5,181 nt of DNA from Bryobacteraceae bacterium (GTDB taxonomy: Bacteria; Acidobacteriota; Terriglobia; Bryobacterales; Bryobacteraceae), in the NCBI GenBank assembly GCA_025929455.1, contig JAICMB010000291.1:1-5181 (forward strand). The letters run 5' to 3'. The notes beneath the pieces were generated by a model. It did not search any database and was not told where the DNA came from. It saw only the letters and a program-made list of their open reading frames with translations. A program made the translations under genes and the position numbers. Positions 1 through 5,181 of this stretch are shown here, in pieces (the first letter of the stretch is position 1; every line of letters starts with the position of its first letter).

Positions 1-32
1 CGCGTACGGTTTGGTTGCGGCTCGGCTGCCGT

Positions 33-169
33 GTGGGGCAGGTTGTCAACCTTCGGCCGATTGTTAATCGGCCTGGCACCGCTGTCCGAGGACCCGCTCC
101 TTTCAGCATCATTGGACACGAGCGACGAGGCCGATTGGAAATCGGCCGCAGGTTAAAAACCTGCCCCAC
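33..169. repeat. Composite inverted palindromic repeat (two 41-nt units facing each other)
   Basis: Two 41-nt units, 33-73 and 129-169, are inverted copies of one another, identical at 35 of 41 positions by hand alignment. The outer arms are a perfect 12-mer: GTGGGGCAGGTT at 33-44 and its complement at 158-169. Each unit folds into two tiny hairpins with 3-nt loops. In the left unit these are AGGTT/AACCT (40-52) and GGCCGATT/AATCGGCC (55-73). In the right unit they are GGCCGATT/AATCGGCC (129-147) and CAGGTT/AACCTG (149-163). Five of the six differences between units fall in the hairpin loops and one in the linker at 53, so stems are kept while loops vary. That pattern fits a REP- or MITE-like dispersed palindrome under structural constraint. 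The 55-nt spacer (74-128) carries a further short pair, TGTCC (83-87) and GGACA (114-118). The right end of the repeat overlaps the 5' end of the next gene. Copies elsewhere in the genome are expected but cannot be seen here. Confidence 0.85.
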
Positions 170-1691
170 TTTGCTTGTTGCCGCGGCATTACTCATGTCC
201 GCCTGCGCCGTGCACCAGCCGTACACGCGTCCGCCGATGCCCGCGCCACCCACATATAAAGAGATCGCCGGCGGCAACAATCAATGGAAAACCGCGCAGC
301 CGAACGATGGCGCGATTCGGGGCGACTGGTGGGAGATGTTCAACGACGCCACGCTAAATCACCTGGAGCAGCTCGTCGTGGTTGACAACCAGAACCTGAA
401 AGCTGCGCAGGCGCAGTTCCGGCAGGCGCGCGCGCTGGTGGCGTTGAACCGCGCGGCATACTTCCCCACCATCACGACCTCGCCTTCCATCGGAGTAGGG
501 CACAACGGCGGCACTGGAGTGACCAATAACCCTAATGCTGCGGCCGCCGGGCGCGTGTTCACGGAGTTCTCGATGCCGGTTGGCGTTTCGTGGGAGCCCG
601 ATCTGTGGGGACGCATCGGGTTCAGCGTTGCGGGTGCGGTCGCGTCCGCACAGGTCACGGCGGCGGATCTCGTAAATCTGCGGCTCAGCCTGCAAGCGGA
701 GCTGGCGGCCGACTATTTCGCCATGCACGGCATCGACATGGAGATCAAGCTGCTCGCGGACAACATCAAGGCGTACGAGCAGGCGCTGCAGCTCACGATC
801 AATCGCTTCAACGGCGGCGTGGCATCGAAGGTGGATGTCGAACAGGCGCAGTCGCAACTGGATTCGACACGCGCCTCCGCGGCCGATCTGGAAATCACAC
901 GCGCCCAGTACGAGCACGCGATTGCGGTGCTGACCGGACAAGCGCCGTCAAATCTCACGCTGCCTCCGGGCACGATCACCGGACCGCCGCCTCCAATTCC
1001 GGTGGGCATACCGTCGGAGTTGCTGCAGCGCAGACCGGATATCGCGGCGTCCGAACGGCAAGTTGCGGCCGCGAACGCCAACGTCGGTCTTGCGCGCACG
1101 GCATACTTTCCGGCGCTATCGCTGACGGCGAGCGGCGGCTTTCAGGGCACCAGTCTGGTAAACCTCTTCGAGTGGTCGAGCCGCTTCTGGTCGCTGGGAC
1201 CGACGCTGGCGTATACGGTCCTCGATTTCGGGCGGCGCCGCGCGCAGGTGGCCGGGACGGAGGCCGCGTACGACACGACGGTCGCGAACTACCGCCAGAC
1301 GGTGCTGGGCGGTTTTCAGGAAGTGGAAGACAATCTCGCGGCGCTGAAGCACCTCAGCACGGAAGCCGCGTATCAGCGGTCGGCAACGCAATCCGCGGAG
1401 GAATCGCTGCGCCTGGAACTGGACCGCTACAAGGCGGGAACCGTCGGCTATCTCGAGGTCATTACATCGCAATCAATCGCACTGAACGACGAGCGCGACT
1501 CCGTCATCATTCTGCAGCGGCAGATGAGCGCGGCGGTGAATTTGATCCGAGCGCTGGGCGGCGGGTGGAATGAATCGCAGCTGCCATCGGCGGGTGCGAT
1601 CAAGTCCGCGGGCTTGGGGGCGATGCCCGCGAGCGGGGCAACGGCCGCTCCGGTTCCTGTGAACACGGCGCCGCAGGCGCAGCAGCATTGA
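135..1691 (+). CDS. RND efflux outer-membrane factor, OprM/NodT (OEP) family lipoprotein
   Basis: This is a TolC-like outer-membrane channel lipoprotein, which trimerises and spans outer membrane and periplasm as the exit duct of a tripartite RND, ABC or MFS pump. The reading frame is open to the left edge, with a TTG at 15. I prefer TTG 135 because it gives a 23-residue lipoprotein signal: a basic n-region (RRLK), a hydrophobic core (TLLVAAAL), then lipobox L-M-S-A-C with Cys codon 204-206. No strong ribosome site precedes it, only GAGG at 127-130. After the Cys comes the family-typical Y-x-R-P start. Numbering from codon 15, the first OEP repeat spans about 105-310, with WEPDLWGR near 193-200. 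The second spans about 333-516, with LLQRRPDIAASERQ near 336-349, YTVLDFGRRRAQV near 400-412 and RYKAGTVGYLEV near 471-482. An Ala/Pro-rich tail of about 30 residues follows. The length is normal for the family. The pump's inner-membrane and adaptor genes are not in the window; they may lie to the left. Family assignment is firm; substrate is unknown. Confidence 0.93.
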   Translation: MEIGRRLKTCPTLLVAAALLMSACAVHQPYTRPPMPAPPTYKEIAGGNNQWKTAQPNDGAIRGDWWEMFNDATLNHLEQLVVVDNQNLKAAQAQFRQARALVALNRAAYFPTITTSPSIGVGHNGGTGVTNNPNAAAAGRVFTEFSMPVGVSWEPDLWGRIGFSVAGAVASAQVTAADLVNLRLSLQAELAADYFAMHGIDMEIKLLADNIKAYEQALQLTINRFNGGVASKVDVEQAQSQLDSTRASAADLEITRAQYEHAIAVLTGQAPSNLTLPPGTITGPPPPIPVGIPSELLQRRPDIAASERQVAAANANVGLARTAYFPALSLTASGGFQGTSLVNLFEWSSRFWSLGPTLAYTVLDFGRRRAQVAGTEAAYDTTVANYRQTVLGGFQEVEDNLAALKHLSTEAAYQRSATQSAEESLRLELDRYKAGTVGYLEVITSQSIALNDERDSVIILQRQMSAAVNLIRALGGGWNESQLPSAGAIKSAGLGAMPASGATAAPVPVNTAPQAQQH

Positions 1692-1703
1692 GCGCGGGCG
1701 CTC
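1690..1703 (+). other. Short stem-loop overlapping the efflux-gene stop codon
   Basis: GAGCGC (1690-1695) is followed by GG and then GCGCTC (1698-1703). With a realistic loop this is a 5-bp GC-rich stem. It begins inside the TGA stop codon at 1689-1691. No T-run follows, so it does not look like a standard intrinsic terminator. It could attenuate read-through or simply be chance in GC-rich DNA. The rest of the 56-nt gap (1692-1747) shows no convincing -35/-10 pair. Confidence 0.25.
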
Positions 1704-1747
1704 CGCTTGCCCATGTTACGTTGGAGTTTTGAGCGCTATTCCACGGC

Positions 1748-3823
1748 ATGAACTCTGTTCGTTTCTCCATTGCCGCAACCTTCACCGCCGAACCACTCCG
1801 TGCGGTGATGTCGTTCTGGAGCAGACAGCTCGACGTTCCGTTCGAAATTGAATTCGCGCGTTTCAATCAGGTCGCGCAGACACTGCTGGAACCCGGCGGC
1901 CTGTTCACGACCAATGCGCACGGGGCGAACGTCATTCTGCTGCGCGCCGACGATCTAGGCGATCGTCGTGCACTCTCAGATAACGCGGCGCAACTCGGAC
2001 GCACCATTGCGGCGGCGGCGCAACGGTGCCCATCGCCATTTCTTGTGTACGTGTGCCCTTCAGTGGCGGATGCGGGACCGCTGATTACGGGACTGCGCAG
2101 CGGCTTGTCGGGCGCGCGTTCCGTTCGCGTTGTTACGGCCGACGAGGTTGCCGCGCGCTATCCGGTAGCGGAACCGTTCGATACCGCGGCCGAACGGCTG
2201 GCCGGCATTCCTTATACGGAGCTGTACTTCGCCGCGCTCGGGACGGCGATCGTGCGCGAAACAGTGGCGCGTTTGATGCCGCCATACAAAGCGATCGCAC
2301 TCGATTGCGACAACACGTTGTGGAAGGGCATCTGCGGCGAAGAGGGCGCGTTCGGAATCGAGCTGGACGAACCGCGCCGCGCGCTGCAGGAGCGCATGCT
2401 CGAACAGCGCGACGCAGGTATGCTGCTGTGCCTGGCCAGCAAGAATAACGAGAGCGATGTGCTCGAAGTGTTCCGCGAGCGCACGGAGATGCCGCTGCAC
2501 CTCGAGCATTTCACGGCGACGCGGCTCAATTGGAATCCGAAGGCCGAGAGCCTGGCGTCACTCGCGGCGGAGCTGAACATCGGACTCGATTCGTTTATCT
2601 TCATCGATGACAACGCGAAAGAATGCGCGGAGGTACGGGAGCAGGCGCCGGAGGTGCTGACGCTAGCGCTCCCCGCGGACGAGGCCCGGATCCCGCAGTT
2701 TCTCGAGCACTGCTGGGCGTTCGATCACCCCGCCATCACGGAGGAAGACCGGCGGCGCAATCTTTCTTACGCGCAGGCGCAGGAGTTTGGACGGCAGATT
2801 CGCGCAGCGGAGACGCTGCAGCATTTCATGGCGACGCTGCGCCTGGACGTGCGTGTTGCGCCGCTCACGGAAGAACGCATCGCGCGCGCGGCGCAGCTCA
2901 CGCGGCGCACGAATCAGTTCAATTTCACGACGATTCGGCGGAATGAAAACGAGATCGTGGCCTTGCACGAGGTCCTTGCGGTAGATGTGAGCGACCGCTT
3001 CGGCGACTATGGGTTCACCGGGCTGGTTATTGCCGCGCCCGAACATGAAACACTTCGCATCGATACGTTTCTATTGAGTTGCCGCGTGCTGGGCCGCGGA
3101 GTTGAGCATCGTGTGATGCGCTCACTCGGCGAGCTCGCCGTTCAGCGCGGCCTTCGAAGCATCACGGCGGAACTGCACATCACGGAGAAGAACATGCCGG
3201 CGCTGCAGTTCTTGGAGTCGATCGGCGCGGAGCAACGGACACCGATTGAAGGCGGCTTTCGTTTCGTGCTGCCCGCGTCGGAGATGGCGCGGCTGGAATG
3301 GAAACCGGCGGCGCCCGGCGCTCAAACGCATGCGACGCCGCGCCCGCAGGCACCGCCGCGGCGGCACACGCTCGTCGATTTCGGCTACATCGCCGAGCAC
3401 CTCTCTACGCCGGAAGATATCTTGCATGCCATGCGGCAGGTGGGCGCGCCGGAGCAATCCGCGGTTGTGTTCGCGACGGATACCGAGCGCGAGCTCGCGC
3501 GCATTTGGGCGAACTTGCTCGAACGCGCGGAGGTGCGACCCGGTGATAATTTCTTCGACCTCGGCGGGCATTCTTTGCTCGCCGTGTTGCTGATCATGCG
3601 CGTGCGCGAGACGTTCGGTGTCGAACTCGCGGTGGACGACGTATACTCGGGGTCACTCACGTTATCGAAGCTGGCCGAGAAAATCGAATCGCTGCAGCTT
3701 GCGAACACCTCGCCCGAAGAATACGAGGCGATGCTGGCCGAGATCGAATCGCTGTCGGATGAGGAAGTAGCACGTCTGCTGCTGGAGGCGGAACAGGGGA
3801 CGGGCGAAGCCCGCGGCGCGTAA
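1748..3823 (+). CDS. FkbH-like HAD-IIIC glyceryl loader fused to a GNAT-like region and a C-terminal PCP carrier domain
   Basis: FkbH-family proteins take the glyceryl group of 1,3-bisphosphoglycerate, dephosphorylate it and place it on a carrier-protein thiol, the route to glyceryl- and methoxymalonyl-type extender or starter units. An FkbH N-terminal region (about 1-170) opens with FSIAATFTAEPL. The HAD core has motif I D186-C-D188-N-T190, motif II S231 in LASKNN, likely Lys K265 in NWNPK, and motif IV D287-D288-N289, so all catalytic positions are present. The GNAT-like part (about 375-510) carries RFGDYGFTGL (417-426), SCRVLGRG (444-451) and TEKN (479-482). A Pro/Ala-rich linker (about 517-545) leads to a carrier domain (about 574-650) with the phosphopantetheine site LGGHSL, Ser609 (codon 3572-3574). 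The tail 655-681 is an acidic helix resembling NRPS/PKS termini. The only plausible start is ATG 1748: an in-frame TGA lies at 1730-1732 and the family N-terminus begins a few residues in. No good Shine-Dalgarno sequence precedes it. The carrier makes it longer than ordinary FkbH proteins. Carrier substrate and downstream assembly line are unseen; the glyceryl role is inferred from family. Confidence 0.92.
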   Translation: MNSVRFSIAATFTAEPLRAVMSFWSRQLDVPFEIEFARFNQVAQTLLEPGGLFTTNAHGANVILLRADDLGDRRALSDNAAQLGRTIAAAAQRCPSPFLVYVCPSVADAGPLITGLRSGLSGARSVRVVTADEVAARYPVAEPFDTAAERLAGIPYTELYFAALGTAIVRETVARLMPPYKAIALDCDNTLWKGICGEEGAFGIELDEPRRALQERMLEQRDAGMLLCLASKNNESDVLEVFRERTEMPLHLEHFTATRLNWNPKAESLASLAAELNIGLDSFIFIDDNAKECAEVREQAPEVLTLALPADEARIPQFLEHCWAFDHPAITEEDRRRNLSYAQAQEFGRQIRAAETLQHFMATLRLDVRVAPLTEERIARAAQLTRRTNQFNFTTIRRNENEIVALHEVLAVDVSDRFGDYGFTGLVIAAPEHETLRIDTFLLSCRVLGRGVEHRVMRSLGELAVQRGLRSITAELHITEKNMPALQFLESIGAEQRTPIEGGFRFVLPASEMARLEWKPAAPGAQTHATPRPQAPPRRHTLVDFGYIAEHLSTPEDILHAMRQVGAPEQSAVVFATDTERELARIWANLLERAEVRPGDNFFDLGGHSLLAVLLIMRVRETFGVELAVDDVYSGSLTLSKLAEKIESLQLANTSPEEYEAMLAEIESLSDEEVARLLLEAEQGTGEARGA

Positions 3824-3829
3824 CGCGGA

Positions 3830-5026
3830 ATGCGGATCCTGCTCGCCGCGAATGCGTCCTACGAGCCTCCGCGCGGCGGTTCTACGCGCAGCAACCTGCT
3901 GTGGCTGCATTACCTGGTGTCGCAAGGACACGAGTGTGTCACGATTTCCGCAATGCCGGAGGAGGTGGCGACGGCAGCGCGGGACGAAGCAGTAGTCGAT
4001 AATGTGCGTATCGTGCGCGTGCGCGATCTGGCGCGAAACGCCGCGGTCGTATCCGAGCACATACGGGCGTTCGATCCAGAGCGCGTGCTGATCTCCTCGG
4101 AAGATCTTGCGCACACGCTGCTGCGCGAGGCCGGCCGTGTTGCGCAGGAGCGATTGATCTACGTCGCGCACACGCCGCAGTTTTTTCCATTTGGGCCGGA
4201 GAGCTGGAATCCCGATCGGGCCGCGACGGAAGTGGTGCGCCGCGCGCGCGCGGTAATCGCGATCGGCCATCACATGGCCGGCTACATCGAGCAGCACAGC
4301 GGCGCGGTCGCGCACGTTGCGCATCCGCCGATGTACGGCGAACCACCATACGCCGAACTTTCGGATTTTGACCGCGAGGCAGTGCTGATGGTCAATCCTT
4401 GCGCGGTGAAAGGCATCTCGATCTTTCTGGCGCTGGCGCGCTGTTTTCCGCACATGCCATTTCTCGCGCTGGCGGGCTGGGGCACGACGTCGGAGGACCG
4501 CGCGGCTATGTCGAGCCTGGAGAACGTGCGCGTACTCGAGACGGTGCCGCACATCGAAGACGCGTTTGCGCGGGCGAGTGTGCTCTTGATGCCGTCACTC
4601 TGGTACGAAGGCTTCGGTCTGGTCGCGATGGAAGCGATGCTGCGCGGCATTCCCGTGGTGGCGAGCGATTCGGGCGGGCTGGTCGAAGCGAAGCGCGGGA
4701 CCAATTACGTCGTTCCGGTGCGCGCGATCGAGCGCTACCTGCCGGAGTTCGACGCGCGGCACATGCCGCGGCCGGTCGTTCCGGAGCAGGACATCACACC
4801 CTGGGTGGACGCGCTGCGCACGCTGCTGACGGAGCGGGCGGCGTACGAGAGCGAAGCGCGGGTATCGCGGGATGTGGCCATGCGCTTTGTCGCAGGCGTG
4901 CATGCCGCAGACTTTGAGCGGGCGCTCATGCAGCCAGCGCGTGTAGCCGCTCCGAGCGCGCCAGGCCGGCTCACGCCTGCGCAGCGACAGCTGCTTCTGA
5001 AGCGCCTGCGCGCACGGAAGAATTAA
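3830..5026 (+). CDS. GT-B fold glycosyltransferase, family 4 type
   Basis: This is a probable retaining glycosyltransferase moving a sugar from a nucleotide-sugar donor to an acceptor in the cytoplasm. The N-terminal Rossmann domain begins MRILLAANASYEPPRGGSTR, with the acceptor-side glycine loop R15-G16-G17 and then SN (21-22). The C-terminal donor domain shows VNPCAVKG (188-195), where Lys194 sits at the usual phosphate-contacting position. It continues with the E-x7-E signature Glu260 to Glu268 (EGFGLVAME) and GIPVVASDSGGLVEA (273-287). The 398-residue length is normal for the family and no transmembrane segment is apparent. The C-terminus ends in a basic helix, LTPAQRQLLLKRLRARK (381-397), outside the catalytic fold and reminiscent of short segments flanking NRPS domains. 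The ATG lies 6 nt after the stop of the carrier-loader gene and lacks a clear ribosome site, suggesting translational coupling. The acceptor is unknown; given the neighbour it may be a carrier-bound or released polyketide/peptide, but cell-envelope glycan synthesis cannot be excluded. Confidence 0.88.
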   Translation: MRILLAANASYEPPRGGSTRSNLLWLHYLVSQGHECVTISAMPEEVATAARDEAVVDNVRIVRVRDLARNAAVVSEHIRAFDPERVLISSEDLAHTLLREAGRVAQERLIYVAHTPQFFPFGPESWNPDRAATEVVRRARAVIAIGHHMAGYIEQHSGAVAHVAHPPMYGEPPYAELSDFDREAVLMVNPCAVKGISIFLALARCFPHMPFLALAGWGTTSEDRAAMSSLENVRVLETVPHIEDAFARASVLLMPSLWYEGFGLVAMEAMLRGIPVVASDSGGLVEAKRGTNYVVPVRAIERYLPEFDARHMPRPVVPEQDITPWVDALRTLLTERAAYESEARVSRDVAMRFVAGVHAADFERALMQPARVAAPSAPGRLTPAQRQLLLKRLRARKN

Positions 5027-5029
5027 CGC

Positions 5030-5181
5030 ATGCGCATTCTGCTCGCGCACAACTCGCTCTATTACCCGTCGTTCGGCGGCGGCGACAAATCGAACCGTCT
5101 GCTGATGGAAGCGCTGGCCTCGCGCGGGCACGAGGTGAGCGTGCTAGCGCGCGTGGAGCGCTTCGAACGCGGCGAGCATGA
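5030..5181 (+). CDS. Second family-4-like glycosyltransferase, 5' part only (runs off the right edge)
   Basis: Only the first 50 codons are present. They read as a GT-B N-terminus: a beta strand MRILLAHNS, a glycine-rich loop FGGGDKSNR (15-23) and LASRGHEVSVLAR (29-41). This matches the start of the preceding glycosyltransferase (MRILLA, N, Y, P, GG, SN, L, GHE at equivalent positions), so the two are probably paralogues from a tandem duplication or members of the same subfamily. The ATG at 5030 follows the preceding TAA (5024-5026) by 3 nt. GGAAG at 5016-5020, about 9 nt upstream, is a reasonable ribosome site. The donor-binding half with the E-x7-E motif lies beyond the window, so activity and completeness cannot be judged. 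Confidence 0.8.
   Translation, partial: MRILLAHNSLYYPSFGGGDKSNRLLMEALASRGHEVSVLARVERFERGEH

Noticed and set aside
2..67. End of an upstream gene in frame 2 (stop TAA 65-67) or frame 1 (stop TAA 154-156)
   Set aside because: Both stops lie in repeat DNA and the short translations match nothing I recognise. The first 32 nt are too few to assign.
15..134. N-terminal extension of the efflux protein from TTG 15
   Set aside because: It translates the palindromic repeat and spacer, and would place about 63 residues before the lipobox, far too long for a lipoprotein signal. It remains formally possible because the frame is open to the left edge.
33..169. CRISPR-like repeat array
   Set aside because: There are only two units, in inverted orientation, each an internal palindrome, with one spacer. 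This is not a direct-repeat array.
195..197. ATG 195 as start of the efflux protein
   Set aside because: It lies inside the lipobox, three residues before the acylated Cys, so it would remove the signal peptide altogether.
590..1573. Long + strand open frame inside the efflux gene (327 codons)
   Set aside because: Its translation is low-complexity Arg/Gly/Ala-rich, with no domain pattern. It lies fully inside the strongly recognisable outer-membrane factor in another frame. Long shadow frames are expected at this GC content.
1690..1703. Rho-independent terminator after the efflux gene
   Set aside because: The stem is only about 5 bp with no T-tract after it, so it is listed only as a low-confidence stem-loop.
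1707..1740. Sigma-70 promoter (TTGCCC with a downstream TATTCC-like box)
   Set aside because: Spacing and -10 match are poor: 17 nt after TTGCCC the sequence is TGAGCG.
3662..4552. Antisense open frame of 296 codons opposite the glycosyltransferase
   Set aside because: Its composition is Arg/His-rich with no recognisable motif, and it is antisense to a gene with clear GT-B motifs. It is a GC-driven shadow.

Overview
The window is a GC-rich stretch of bacterial DNA from a Gram-negative, outer-membrane-bearing organism. An RND-type outer-membrane efflux lipoprotein is encoded at the left end. All four recognisable genes lie on the + strand, packed tightly enough to suggest one or two transcription units. 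Nothing in the window fixes the taxon. The composite palindromic repeat at the left edge recalls, from memory and unchecked, intergenic palindromes of Acidobacteriota (Solibacter/Bryobacter-like genomes). A proteobacterium or myxobacterium with a specialised-metabolite locus is also possible.

Layout. Positions 33-169 hold a mirror-arranged set of four small hairpins, which is two 41-nt units in inverted orientation. The repeat runs directly into the 5' end of an OprM/NodT-type outer-membrane factor gene (about 135-1691). The repeat appears to supply that gene's start codon and the basic part of its signal peptide. A 56-nt gap follows. Next comes a 691-residue multidomain protein (1748-3823) with an FkbH-type N-terminal region, a HAD-IIIC phosphatase-fold core, a GNAT-like C-terminal region and a fused phosphopantetheine carrier (PCP) domain. 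Six nucleotides later is a GT-B family-4 glycosyltransferase gene (3830-5026). After three more nucleotides a second, related glycosyltransferase begins at 5030 and runs off the right edge.

Interpretation. FkbH-family enzymes load a three-carbon glyceryl unit from 1,3-bisphosphoglycerate onto a carrier-protein thiol, as a building block for polyketides or hybrid peptides. Here loader and carrier are one polypeptide. The carrier ends in a helical tail of the kind found at the ends of NRPS/PKS proteins. The two glycosyltransferases would decorate the product or an intermediate, and the outer-membrane factor could be the exit duct. The window therefore looks like the edge of a specialised-metabolite (glycosylated NRPS/PKS or glycolipid) cluster whose assembly-line genes lie outside it, most likely to the right. 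This assignment is inferred from domain content; no KS, A, C or TE domain is visible here.
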